Shown piece by piece: positions 1 through 8,351 of a DNA stretch of 64,000 nucleotides. The notes beneath the pieces are model-generated. The model saw only the letters and a list, made by a program, of their open reading frames with translations, made no database searches and was not told the DNA's origin. The DNA comes from Ningiella ruwaisensis. Its GTDB lineage: Bacteria > Pseudomonadota > Gammaproteobacteria > Enterobacterales > Alteromonadaceae. How positions within the stretch are numbered: the first letter of the stretch is position 1; every line of letters starts with the position of its first letter. Both the position numbers and the translations under genes were made by a program. The stretch covers positions 124,001 through 188,000 of the forward strand of contig NZ_RAHT01000003.1 in NCBI RefSeq assembly GCF_004798935.1. Reading direction: 5' to 3'.

Positions 1-1
1 T

Positions 2-3000
2 GGATTAAGCCTTGTTTACAACCGACTGCTCATGGCGGTAGTCGTCTCGCTGATGGTGTTTGGTGCGTATAGTTATTTTAATTTGCCTGCGCAAGAAGAC
101 CCAAAAGTGACCATCCGAGAGGCTGTTGTTACCACCACTTTAGAAGGTTTTCCTGCTCAGCGTGTTGAACTACTCATCACAAAAACACTTGAAGAAGCCA
201 TTCAAAAGCTGCCTGAGGTGAAAGAGATACGCTCGGTGTCATTGGTGGGACAATCGATAATTCATGTGCAAATTGAAGATGAATACAATGAGCTCGACCA
301 AATCTGGGATGATATGCGTCAGGAAATCGATTTGGTGGTTAATGAATTACCGCAAGGTACCAGCACTCCTCGCGTAAACGATAGCTTTGGCGATGTGGCC
401 GTCTTAACGGTGGCGCTTCTGGCTGAAGAGGATATTTCGTGGGGTGAACGCTTTGATATGGCGCAGCATATTCGCGACTTTATGTTCACTGTTGAGGGCA
501 CAAAAAAAGTCGATTTGCTGGGTATTCAGCCTGAACAAGTCGTTATCGAAATTGCAAATGCAAAACTGGCGCAGCTTGGCGTCGCGCCTAATTTAATGAT
601 TCAGGCGCTGCAGCAGCAAAATATCATCCGACCCGGAGGAACAATAGACGCAAATGGCACTAATTTAACGCTGCAACCAACCGGTAATTACGAGTCGATT
701 GACGATATCGCCAATACCTTGATCACCGTGCCTGGTCTTGAGCAATCCATTCAAGTCAAAGATATAGCGATGGTGAGTCGTCAAACGGTTGATCCACCTG
801 TTCGCACTGCCTACTTTAACGGCGAGCCGGCCATTGTTTTTGCCATCGCTAAAGATGACGCGACTGACGTGCTGGCCTTTACGCCAGAGATGGAAGCGCT
901 GATAAACGATATGCAGCAATCCATCCCGGCAGGCTACACATTAGAAGTCATTACTCGACAGGCTGATGTTGTGACGGCTGCGGTTGAAGGCGTGAGTTTC
1001 AACGTTATTCAAACCTTATCAATTGTTTCAGCGGTGGTCATTTTATTTTTAGGGCTTAGAACGGGCATCATCGTTGGCTCAATTGTGCCATCAGTGATTT
1101 TAATTACCTTGTCGGTGATGGCATTCAGCGGCATGGCGCTGGAAAGAATGTCATTGGCAACCTTAATCATTGCGCTTGGTGTGCTGGTAGATAACGGTAT
1201 TGTGGTGGCCGAAGATTTCAAGCGCCGTTTAGAAGAAGGTGAAGACAGAAAAGACGCCGTTCTTCAGGCGGGTTCGACACTGGCAATTCCTTTGCTCACC
1301 TCGTCGTTAACCACGATTTTAGTGTTTTTACCCCTGATGCTTGCAGACAGCGCATCAGGCGAATACACGCGCTCTGTCTCCTTGGTGATTTTGATTTCGC
1401 TGTTGATATCGTGGTTTCTGTCTCTGTCAGTGACACCACTGCTTTGCTATCACTTTGTTGAAATTAAAACCAAAGAAGAGCAAGGCATTGTACGACAAAA
1501 GATCAATGCTGTGTTTGACCGCATCAACCCCACGTATGAGATGCTTCTGCGCTGGGTACTTGCCCACAAAGCTGTTTTTCTCATCGCCATGCTGGTGCTG
1601 TTTTTCGCGGGTGGTTTTGGAATGAGTCAGGTCCCGGTTAAGTTTTTTCCCGACTCAGACCGCTCGCAGGTGCTGGTTTATATGGATTTACCGGCGGGCA
1701 GCTCCATGCGTGAAACAGAAGATGTTATGCACAAGGTGATGCAGGATTTAGATGACAAGTCAGCTTTTCCTCACATCAAAAAACATGTGGCCTATGGCGG
1801 TTTTGGCGGCCCGCGATTTGTACTTTCCCTCACCCCTATCGACACTGAACCGCACAAAGCCTTTTTTATGATTGATGTGGGGGACCGTAAACACACCCAG
1901 CCGACAATTGATGCATTAAGAGAAATGTTTGCCAGCAAATATCCGCAAGTGGCTGCGCGCGTGACCAAAATGTTTCTGGGCCCTTCAGACTCCAGCAAAA
2001 TTGATGTACAAATAAAAGGACCTGATGCTGAGTTCATTTTTGAAAAGGCCCAGGAAATAGAGGCTATTTTACGAAGCGTAGAAGGCTCTTATGATGTCCG
2101 GAATGACTGGGAAAATCGCGTTACTCAAATCAAAATTAATGTGAATCAGCAACAGGCGCGCCGCGCCGGGGTAAGTTCACAAGATATTGCACAATCGCTA
2201 CAAAGCTATTTCAGCGGCCTTGTGGTCACTGAGTTTAGAGAAGGTGACGATATTTTGCCTGTCATTTTCAGAGCGCCAGAGACAGAACGATTCAAATTGG
2301 ATCGGCTTGAAACCGTAACTGTTTTTTCATCAGGCCTGGAGCAAAATATTCCTTTGATGCAGGTGGCAACCTTGGAATATGAAACCGGTTTTGCTCGCAT
2401 CGCACGAGAAAATTTGTTTCGTACCGTTACCGTTGAGGGTAAAAACGCGCTAATGAACGCAGAAGATATGGTGCCCAAAATAGAGCCTGCATTAAATCAG
2501 CTACGCGACAGTCTACCTTACGGCTATAGCATTGAATACGATGGCGTGATTGATGATTCAAAGAACTCTCAGGAGTCACTGAATAAAAATTTGCCGCTGT
2601 GTATTGCTATTATTTTGCTTTTGCTTGTTGGGCAATTTAAGTCCTTCAGACGCACTGCCATCATCATAACGACGATTCCGCTTATTATCATTGGTGCGGC
2701 CATAGGTTTGCATGTGCTGCAAGGTGATTTTGGTTTTATGGTTATTCTAGGTTTGTATGCATTGGCAGGTATTATCATCAATAACGCCATTGTGCTGATT
2801 GATCGCATCGACATTGAAATTAATGCGCTAAACGACAGTGAAGATAAAAACGCACAGTTTGAAGCCCTTGTTAGTGCGTGCGTAATAAGGCTTCGCCCCA
2901 TTATCATGTCGACCACCACCACAATTTTAGGCTTAATGCCTTTAATTCTGGGGCAGGATGCGCTTTTCTACGCAATGTCTGGCGCCATTGCCTTTGGTCT

Positions 3001-3118
3001 TGCGGTAGGAACGGTATTAACCCTTGGTGTGGTTCCTGCCTTGTACGCACTATTTTTTGCAGTTCCCACCAAGCGCAGTTCCGGCAGCCAGCAACATGAG
3101 CTAGAGGTAAAAGCATGA
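2..3118 (+). CDS. RND-family efflux permease, 5' end cut by window
   Basis: Inner-membrane resistance-nodulation-division pump subunit, which would export substrates by proton antiport with a periplasmic adaptor and an outer-membrane channel; neither partner is visible here. The frame is open to the left edge, so the ATG at 32 is probably internal and the first residues are missing. It has the duplicated RND layout: a first periplasmic domain after TM1, a membrane block with the TM4 motif LGVLVDNGIVVAED near 1171-1215, a second periplasmic half, and a second membrane block with IIINNAIVLID near 2770. In the TM4 motif the usual pair of acidic residues is Asp-Asn. The gene overlaps the TetR gene by 4 bp (ATGA), so the two are co-transcribed. 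Substrate cannot be told from sequence. Confidence 0.93.
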   Translation, partial: GLSLVYNRLLMAVVVSLMVFGAYSYFNLPAQEDPKVTIREAVVTTTLEGFPAQRVELLITKTLEEAIQKLPEVKEIRSVSLVGQSIIHVQIEDEYNELDQIWDDMRQEIDLVVNELPQGTSTPRVNDSFGDVAVLTVALLAEEDISWGERFDMAQHIRDFMFTVEGTKKVDLLGIQPEQVVIEIANAKLAQLGVAPNLMIQALQQQNIIRPGGTIDANGTNLTLQPTGNYESIDDIANTLITVPGLEQSIQVKDIAMVSRQTVDPPVRTAYFNGEPAIVFAIAKDDATDVLAFTPEMEALINDMQQSIPAGYTLEVITRQADVVTAAVEGVSFNVIQTLSIVSAVVILFLGLRTGIIVGSIVPSVILITLSVMAFSGMALERMSLATLIIALGVLVDNGIVVAEDFKRRLEEGEDRKDAVLQAGSTLAIPLLTSSLTTILVFLPLMLADSASGEYTRSVSLVILISLLISWFLSLSVTPLLCYHFVEIKTKEEQGIVRQKINAVFDRINPTYEMLLRWVLAHKAVFLIAMLVLFFAGGFGMSQVPVKFFPDSDRSQVLVYMDLPAGSSMRETEDVMHKVMQDLDDKSAFPHIKKHVAYGGFGGPRFVLSLTPIDTEPHKAFFMIDVGDRKHTQPTIDALREMFASKYPQVAARVTKMFLGPSDSSKIDVQIKGPDAEFIFEKAQEIEAILRSVEGSYDVRNDWENRVTQIKINVNQQQARRAGVSSQDIAQSLQSYFSGLVVTEFREGDDILPVIFRAPETERFKLDRLETVTVFSSGLEQNIPLMQVATLEYETGFARIARENLFRTVTVEGKNALMNAEDMVPKIEPALNQLRDSLPYGYSIEYDGVIDDSKNSQESLNKNLPLCIAIILLLLVGQFKSFRRTAIIITTIPLIIIGAAIGLHVLQGDFGFMVILGLYALAGIIINNAIVLIDRIDIEINALNDSEDKNAQFEALVSACVIRLRPIIMSTTTTILGLMPLILGQDALFYAMSGAIAFGLAVGTVLTLGVVPALYALFFAVPTKRSSGSQQHELEVKA

Positions 3119-3831
3119 GTTATTTAGAATTGGCACAAACTCAACGAAGCATGATCACAGACGATATTCGAAATAGCAGCACCGCCATATCGCTCATCGA
3201 GGCGGGTATTGAACAGTTTGGTTTATATGGGCTTAAAGCTACAACTCGCAGCGTGGTAGAAAAAGCAAAGGCGAATATTGCCGCTATTCCCTACTATTTC
3301 AGGAATAAAAAAGGGCTATACTTGGCGTGTATGCATTACATCGTAGATGAAATCTGGGCAGAGCTGGGTGAGGGGCTAGGTGAAGGTCTTGGCAATGAGC
3401 TTGGCAAGCAACTCAATCAGGACAGCTCTGGACTTAAATTGAATAAAGCGCAGTCAAAAGCCGCATATTTAAACATTATGGATCGCTTCTGTGAGTTCTT
3501 TTTAAAAGACCCTAAAACGCAGCGCTGGGCGCAGCTTATCATGCGTGAGCATGCCTCTCCTACTGAAGCCTACAACATTTTTTATCGACGTTATTACCAG
3601 CATATGCAAGGATTTAAAGCCAAGCTTTTGGCATGTTGTTTAGGTAAAGATGAAAATGATCCAAGGGTGAAAGTGCAAAGCCATGCATTGTTTGGGCAAG
3701 CCATTAGTTTTTTGGTCGCGCGCGAATCACTCATCAGAGGCTTAGGTAAAGAGGATTTGGACGCGCAAGACATTGACATGATACGAGAGGTCATTCGCGA
3801 ACAGATACTTGCTATTTTAGGAGCTGACTAA
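3115..3831 (+). CDS. TetR-family regulator (CecR-like)
   Basis: Predicted DNA-binding repressor of 238 aa. Residues about 18-65 form the TetR helix-turn-helix, with the stretch AAIPYYFRNKKGLYLAC typical of this fold. The C-terminal half resembles the CecR/YbiH-type ligand domain. It is translationally coupled to the RND gene by a 4-bp overlap, which suggests local control of the pump, although here the regulator is the last gene of the unit rather than divergent. A short low-complexity insert (GEGLGEGLGNELGKQ) lies around residues 80-98. The ligand is unknown. Confidence 0.88.
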   Translation: MSYLELAQTQRSMITDDIRNSSTAISLIEAGIEQFGLYGLKATTRSVVEKAKANIAAIPYYFRNKKGLYLACMHYIVDEIWAELGEGLGEGLGNELGKQLNQDSSGLKLNKAQSKAAYLNIMDRFCEFFLKDPKTQRWAQLIMREHASPTEAYNIFYRRYYQHMQGFKAKLLACCLGKDENDPRVKVQSHALFGQAISFLVARESLIRGLGKEDLDAQDIDMIREVIREQILAILGAD

Positions 3832-3841
3832 CGCAGTTACC

Positions 3842-4159
3842 TTAGAGTTTTTTTACCTTTTGTTTGGCTACCCAGGCAAAATGCGCACTGAGTCTTTCAT
3901 CAGATTTTAGTGCCTCAATGGTATTATATTGCTTGGCAAGTTCCATTTCGTTATAGGTTTTGTGAAGCCCGTCGTGGCATTTTCTACAAATGTCGATCCC
4001 ACTCGCCAGTTCCGCTTTCGTAAAATGCTTTTTGAAATGGCTGCGCCTATGCATTTTTTTCGGAATAAGATGGTGAAACGTAAGATTCACATCGCGACCA
4101 CACAAGGGGCAGAGACCCTGTCTTTGACGTTTAGGTGTGTTTTTCGTTTGTCCTTTCAT
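3842..4159 (-). CDS. HNH-type nuclease-like small protein
   Basis: A 105-aa protein with a zinc-ribbon/HNH core: CPLCGR at residues about 17-22, HHLIPKKMHRR at about 29-39, and CRKCHDGLH near residue 60. This is the pattern of small stand-alone HNH proteins found in many gammaproteobacteria, where the His-His pair and the second Cys-x2-Cys-His cluster build the beta-beta-alpha-metal site. Nuclease activity is inferred from the family. It converges on the TetR gene with only 10 bp between them. It shows no link to a mobile element here. Confidence 0.8.
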   Translation of the reverse strand: MKGQTKNTPKRQRQGLCPLCGRDVNLTFHHLIPKKMHRRSHFKKHFTKAELASGIDICRKCHDGLHKTYNEMELAKQYNTIEALKSDERLSAHFAWVAKQKVKKL

Positions 4160-4462
4160 GCTTTTTATATATGCATGTTTACATCAAATAGATTTTTGAG
4201 CGGTTTGAAATACTTCATTGTAAACGGACAAGATTCTGGTCTTGAGGCTGACAAATTTTTGTCAAAAAAGTCATCTTTTTGGCAAATTACCCTCGGGCTC
4301 TTGTAACAAAATTGAAACATAAATTAAATTTCGTTAACAGACAGTGACTTGGCTATTTTGTGCGCAAAAAAGCTGTAGTAGCGCTGTAGATTTCATTAAT
4401 ATTGCCGCTTAAGTATTCATGCATGGAATGTGTGAGAAGTTGCTTTGTTGAGGAGATTGAAA
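4160..4462. other. Intergenic region with divergent promoters
   Basis: This AT-rich stretch separates the HNH gene (minus) from a small membrane-protein gene (plus). It holds a 7-bp inverted repeat with a 2-nt spacer (TGACAAA-TT-TTTGTCA, 4249-4264) that could be an operator or a weak hairpin. No open frame with a credible ribosome site was found. Confidence 0.4.
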
Positions 4463-4585
4463 ATGAACGAACCACAAAAAACGTCTGCAGAAGTTATTGA
4501 TATCGTTGTAGATTTGGCATCAAAAGCCAGTAAGATCGGCATAGTTTGCTTCGTTTTAAGCATTTTGATTTTAATGGGTTATTAA
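4463..4585 (+). CDS. Small single-pass membrane protein (40 aa)
   Basis: Short ORF beginning ATG AAC GAA, preceded by a clear ribosome site AGGAG (4451-4455) at 7 nt spacing. The protein has a polar N-terminus (MNEPQKTSAEVIDIVV) followed by one hydrophobic segment (IGIVCFVLSILILMGY) that ends at the stop codon. I do not recognise a family. The good ribosome site and clean membrane-anchor design make it more likely real than chance. It stands alone; dld begins 180 bp downstream. Confidence 0.55.
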   Translation: MNEPQKTSAEVIDIVVDLASKASKIGIVCFVLSILILMGY

Positions 4586-4767
4586 GTCTGGCCACATCTG
4601 AAGCTTCATAGATTAAACTCCGCATAATTTATGTGAAGGTTACAGATAAATTGACTCAAACAAACACTCCCACTTAAGGCGTGTTGTTGTTAAACTTCGG
4701 TTTACCAAACTTAAAGCACGGGACGCTGCGCGATTTGAATGCCGTCAAAAGCAAATAAGCGCTCATC

Positions 4768-6537
4768 ATGAATCATTCTGAACATCACGCTCACATTCTA
4801 AACGATTTTGTAGCTGCGTTAGGTCAGCCCTTCGTCGAAGTTAAACAAAATAAAACCGCCCATTATCGGAAAGGCTGGCGCTCGGGCGAAGGGGAGGCTC
4901 TATGCGTGTTGTTTCCTCAAAGCTTGTTGCAATTTTGGTCAGCGCTTCAAATATGCGTAAATCATAAAACCATCATTATTGTGCAAGCTGCCAACACCGG
5001 TTTAACCGAAGGCTCTACACCAAAAGGCAAAATGGGCAAAAGCGATAGTGATTACGATAGGCCAGTGGTTGTAATAAATACGCTGGCCATGTCATCGTTG
5101 TTCGTGCTTGGAGACGATGATAAAAAAGGTGAACAGGTGCTGTGTTTACCCGGTGCCACCTTACACACACTTGAAAAAACACTTAAACCTTTAAAGCGTT
5201 CGCCGCATTCTGTTATCGGCTCTTCCTGCTTGGGGGCATCCATTGTTGGTGGCGTTGCGAATAATTCAGGAGGGGCGCTTGTCAAACGCGGCCCTGCGTA
5301 CACTGAACTTGCCTTATTTGCTAAGGTAAATGAGCAAGGTGAGTTAGTGCTAGTTAATCACTTAGGTATAGATTTGGGTGATACCCCGGAAGAAATGCTT
5401 ACAAATTTAGAGTCGGGGAATTTCGCGAAAAGCTTAAACTCTGGCGATGATAAATCAAGTGGAAAAAAAGCCAGTGCTTCAGATTATCCCGCTCACGTAA
5501 GAGACATCAATGCTGATACGCCTAGCCGATATAACGCTGACCCTAGTAAACTTTATGAAGCAAGCGGTTGTGCAGGAAAAATTGCGGTATTCGCGTTACG
5601 CCTAGATACTTTTGCGACGCCGCAAAAAGAACAAACTTTTTACATAGGCACAAATGACGCACAAGTGCTGACTCGCCTGCGCCGCAGTATTTTGAGCGAT
5701 TTTGAACACCTCCCCGAGGTAGGCGAATACATGCACAAAGATATGTATCGCATTTCTGAAAAGTACGGAAAAGACACCTTTTTAAGCATCAAACACTTCG
5801 GCACAGATGCTATGCCTAAACTTTTTGCCATTAAAGGTCGGGTAGATGCGTATCTGCGTAAAATTAATAAACGATTGCCACTCATACCTCATGAGCTAAG
5901 TGATATTTTTATGCAATTTATAGCGCGGCTGCTTCCTCACCATTTGCCGAGCAGAATGCAAGGCTTTTATTACAAATACGAACATCACCTGATATTAAAA
6001 ATGAGCGACGGTGGTATTGAAGAAGCAAAAGCGTTTTTACCCGGCTTTTTTGCTCAAACTGAAAATGAAGGCGATTTTTTCGAATGCAATGAACAAGAAA
6101 GTCAGGCTGCTTTTTTGCATCGATTTGCCGCGGCCGGGGCAGCAGTGCGTTATCAAACATTGCATCAAGATAAAGTCGGAGAAATCCTTGCCCTAGATAT
6201 TGCACTTAAACGCAACGAACTTAATTGGGTAGAAAGCCTTCCTGAAGAAATTTCATCGCAGATAGAATTATCCCTGTATTACGGTCACTTTTTTTGCCAC
6301 GTTTTTCATCAAGACTATGTGCTAAAAAAAGGCGCTGACGCAAAAGCCGTTAAACAAGCAATGCTGGCGCTTTTAGATGAACGCGGCGCAAAATATCCAG
6401 CCGAACACAATGTTGGGCATTTATACGAAGCTGAAAAAGCGCTGCAAAGTTTTTATCAGTCGCTAGACCCTACCAACACATTTAATCCTGGCATTGGCAA
6501 AATGAGCAAACATCGCCGTAACTGCGCCTGTTGTTAA
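4768..6537 (+). CDS. dld: Quinone-dependent D-lactate dehydrogenase
   Basis: Peripheral inner-membrane flavoprotein that oxidises D-lactate to pyruvate and passes electrons to the quinone pool. The 589-aa product follows the Escherichia coli Dld pattern along its length: the FAD-binding domain with QAANTGLTEGSTPKG (about 74-88) and NNSGGALVKRGPAYTE (about 165-180), then ARYNADPSKLYEASGCAGK, then the membrane-binding and cap region with YYGHFFCHVFHQDY and YPAEHNVGHLY. It is slightly longer than the 571-aa E. coli protein because of an insert around residues 220-240. The C-terminus ends in a Cys-rich tail (RRNCACC). No good ribosome site precedes the ATG, so the start is supported mainly by similarity. 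Confidence 0.95.
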   Translation: MNHSEHHAHILNDFVAALGQPFVEVKQNKTAHYRKGWRSGEGEALCVLFPQSLLQFWSALQICVNHKTIIIVQAANTGLTEGSTPKGKMGKSDSDYDRPVVVINTLAMSSLFVLGDDDKKGEQVLCLPGATLHTLEKTLKPLKRSPHSVIGSSCLGASIVGGVANNSGGALVKRGPAYTELALFAKVNEQGELVLVNHLGIDLGDTPEEMLTNLESGNFAKSLNSGDDKSSGKKASASDYPAHVRDINADTPSRYNADPSKLYEASGCAGKIAVFALRLDTFATPQKEQTFYIGTNDAQVLTRLRRSILSDFEHLPEVGEYMHKDMYRISEKYGKDTFLSIKHFGTDAMPKLFAIKGRVDAYLRKINKRLPLIPHELSDIFMQFIARLLPHHLPSRMQGFYYKYEHHLILKMSDGGIEEAKAFLPGFFAQTENEGDFFECNEQESQAAFLHRFAAAGAAVRYQTLHQDKVGEILALDIALKRNELNWVESLPEEISSQIELSLYYGHFFCHVFHQDYVLKKGADAKAVKQAMLALLDERGAKYPAEHNVGHLYEAEKALQSFYQSLDPTNTFNPGIGKMSKHRRNCACC

Positions 6538-6648
6538 AACTATTCTAAAGCGCTTTAAAAAAAGAACCAGCCAATCAAATTTTCAGTAATTAAACTTCAG
6601 TACTTAAACTAAGCATAGACAACAGGGAAGTTGAAAATTGAGGAGTTT

Positions 6649-6840
6649 ATGAGCCTAACACGCCCTGAAAAATTTGAGTGTCCATACTGCATGACCTACA
6701 ACGACATCGAAATAGATGAAGATAACGATATCGGTCAGCAGCAGATTGTTGATTGCCAAATTTGCTGTTCACCCATTGAAATATATGTTCAGGATACGGG
6801 TTTCGGACTAGAGATTATTGCAAAACGGGATGACGAGTAA
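6649..6840 (+). CDS. CPXCG-motif cysteine-rich protein
   Basis: A 63-aa acidic protein with two cysteine pairs, CPYC near the N-terminus and CQICC about 28 residues later, matching the small CPXCG-type cysteine-rich family thought to bind zinc. A TTG at 6631 is also in frame, but the ATG at 6649 is preferred because the protein then starts at the usual position before the first CxxC and has GAGG just upstream. Its stop overlaps the ATG of the flavin reductase gene by one base (TAATG), so they are coupled. Function is unknown. Confidence 0.75.
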   Translation: MSLTRPEKFECPYCMTYNDIEIDEDNDIGQQQIVDCQICCSPIEIYVQDTGFGLEIIAKRDDE

Positions 6841-7496
6841 TGAGTTTGACGAACAGTGAGTGCGTTTACAGCAGTGAATCCATCCAGCACATGGAGAAAT
6901 TTGAGCGGGCGAACTTTGTTAATAGCCTATCAGGTTTTAAAAGCGCCAATTTAATTGGCACAAAATCCAAAAACGGCATCACAAATTTAGCCATAGTGAG
7001 TAGCGTATTTCACGTCGGTGCTAATCCGCCGCTGATTGGTATGTTAATGAGACCACACACCGTTGCGCGCGACACACTGCAAAACATTAAAGACACCGGT
7101 TATTTCACTATAAACCACGTAAATGCCGATATTGTAAAAGAGGCGCATTTAAGTTCAGCGCGTTTTGACAGCGATAAAAGTGAATTTGAGGCTACTGGAC
7201 TTACGGAGCAGTACAGTACTCGTCTGGAAGCGCCTTACGTTTCTCAAAGCCATATTAAAATAGGTGTAAAGTTAAAAGATATCCAGCTTATTGAATTAAA
7301 CAAAACGGAGTTGGTGATTGGCGAGATTGTTGAAGTTGTTACCGCGAATAATTACAAAGCCGATGACGGCTACATCAATATTGAAGCGGCAGGTTCGATA
7401 GCGGTTTCAAGTTTAGATGGCTATCACACCACCTCGAGAATTGCGCGTTTTGCCTATGCAAAAGCGGGCGAAGAAGTGCGCGAGTTGGAGGAGTAG
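6840..7496 (+). CDS. Flavin reductase-like FMN-binding protein
   Basis: A 218-aa protein of the flavin reductase-like split-barrel family. Visible landmarks are the N-terminal SLSGFKSANLIGTKSKNG strand pair, the VSSVFHVGANPPLIGMLMRP segment that lines the FMN site, and TGYFTINHV further on. Members bind FMN and either reduce flavin with NAD(P)H or act in oxidoreductase side pathways; the substrate cannot be given. The gene starts one base inside the stop of the CPXCG gene and is followed 4 nt later by a small membrane gene, so it is the middle of a short operon. Confidence 0.85.
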   Translation: MSLTNSECVYSSESIQHMEKFERANFVNSLSGFKSANLIGTKSKNGITNLAIVSSVFHVGANPPLIGMLMRPHTVARDTLQNIKDTGYFTINHVNADIVKEAHLSSARFDSDKSEFEATGLTEQYSTRLEAPYVSQSHIKIGVKLKDIQLIELNKTELVIGEIVEVVTANNYKADDGYINIEAAGSIAVSSLDGYHTTSRIARFAYAKAGEEVRELEE

Positions 7497-7500
7497 TTCA

Positions 7501-7644
7501 ATGATCCCAAATTTTGATCAACTATTAATCGTGTGCGGTATAGCGCTTGCCTTTGTAGCAGCCATTGTTTGGATATTAATGAAACTGCCGGTGGATGAGG
7601 AGCAACAAAAGGCCGATACAGACAAAGAGGATCCCGGCACATGA
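7501..7644 (+). CDS. Small single-pass membrane protein (47 aa)
   Basis: Starts at ATG 7501, four bases after the flavin reductase stop, with GGAGGAG (7486-7492) just upstream inside the previous gene. It encodes a hydrophobic segment (LLIVCGIALAFVAAIVWILM) and a charged C-terminal tail (DEEQQKADTDKEDPG). The family is not recognised. Tight spacing and a strong ribosome site argue that it is translated with the operon. A longer in-frame reading upstream overlaps the reductase gene and is not credible. Confidence 0.6.
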   Translation: MIPNFDQLLIVCGIALAFVAAIVWILMKLPVDEEQQKADTDKEDPGT

Positions 7645-7742
7645 GTTTTCTTGGCCCATTAAAAATGATGCCGTACAGAAAATGCAACATTGATCTGCAT
7701 CTAAATCGAACCAAATTGAATTTGGTGAATCCAAATTCTTAG
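7641..7742 (+). CDS. Possible 33-aa peptide, coupled
   Basis: An ATG overlapping the stop codon of the preceding membrane-peptide gene (ATGA) opens a 33-codon frame rich in basic residues (MPYRKCNIDLHLNRTKL). The overlap is typical of translational coupling, but the product matches nothing I know and is short enough to be chance. Confidence 0.3.
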   Translation: MSFLGPLKMMPYRKCNIDLHLNRTKLNLVNPNS

Positions 7743-7819
7743 TGTATAACTATAAACAGTTGAATTTATATTTCATTCGTCTTGTTGAGGATGTGTGATT
7801 TTAGCGCTTCTTTCAATTG

Positions 7820-7849
7820 ACAAAGGCTCACCGCGTGGTGAGCCTTTGT
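7820..7849 (+). terminator. Hairpin after the flavin-reductase operon
   Basis: Perfect 13-bp stem (ACAAAGGCTCACC / GGTGAGCCTTTGT) with a GCGT loop, about 77-180 bp after the last genes of the operon. The T-tract after it is poor, so it may be an imperfect terminator or an RNA 3' end. Confidence 0.6.
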
Positions 7850-7869
7850 CGTTTAAGGTCTAGCTAAAA

Positions 7870-7888
7870 AAGAATAATTATCATTATT
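7870..7888. promoter_or_regulatory. Possible Fur box upstream of HiPIP gene
   Basis: The segment AAGAATAATTATCATTATT matches the 19-bp Fur consensus at 14 of 19 positions by hand alignment, including the uninterrupted core ATCATTAT. It lies about 75 bp before the HiPIP start, where a promoter would be expected. An iron-cluster protein under Fur control would make sense, but the region is AT-rich and the match could be chance. Confidence 0.4.
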
Positions 7889-7962
7889 GTTAGATTGAGC
7901 AAGCTACGAATGTTGCACAAAACAAGAATGAACAATCATTTGTTAACGAAAAAGGAAAAGCT

Positions 7963-8253
7963 ATGAAAAATCTTGATCGCCGTGACTTTTTAAAGCTATC
8001 AGGCACCACTTTAATTGGTATGACGCTTGGTGGTGTGGCATTGCGTGCAAATGCCCAGGAAAAGCTGGAATTGGATGACCCAACTGCTGTAGCGCTTAAG
8101 TATACGCACAATTCAGAAGTTGAAGGTGCCAACTGTGCAAACTGTATGTATATCCAAGGTGAAGAAGGTGCTGAATGGCGCCCTTGTGGCATCTTCCCAG
8201 GCAAAGTAGTAGCTGCTGACGGCTGGTGTTCAGCTTGGATGAAAAAAGGCTAA
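7963..8253 (+). CDS. High-potential iron-sulfur protein (HiPIP), Tat-exported
   Basis: Periplasmic [4Fe-4S] electron carrier, 96 aa with signal peptide. A twin-arginine signal (RRDFLKL at residues 6-12) leads into a hydrophobic stretch ending ANA, with cleavage expected after Ala31. The mature part has four cysteines at 58, 61, 75 and 89 (C-x2-C-x13-C-x13-C), the HiPIP ligand set, followed by a C-terminal aromatic (WCSAW). Its electron partners are not encoded nearby. The ribosome site AAAGGAAAAG lies just before the ATG. A possible Fur box sits upstream and a bidirectional terminator downstream. Confidence 0.93.
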   Translation: MKNLDRRDFLKLSGTTLIGMTLGGVALRANAQEKLELDDPTAVALKYTHNSEVEGANCANCMYIQGEEGAEWRPCGIFPGKVVAADGWCSAWMKKG

Positions 8254-8292
8254 GTGATCAAGTAAGGCGCTTACCTTATTAGAAAGTATCAG

Positions 8293-8321
8293 CAAAAAGC
8301 CAGCATGTAGCTGGCTTTTTG
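8293..8321. terminator. Bidirectional terminator
   Basis: 12-bp stem (CAAAAAGCCAGC / GCTGGCTTTTTG) with a 5-nt loop between the converging HiPIP and amidase genes. The A/T run on both sides gives a T-tract on either strand. Confidence 0.85.
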
Positions 8322-8351
8322 TTTGGCGAAGCGTTTATCGACTTTACCGCT

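Noticed and set aside
2569-2922. Long minus-strand ORF inside the RND gene
   Set aside because: Antisense shadow of a membrane-segment coding region; no ribosome site and no family similarity.
4249-4264. Inverted repeat TGACAAA/TTTGTCA as a defined operator
   Set aside because: Short, AT-rich, and no matching regulator nearby; kept only as a note in the intergenic entry.
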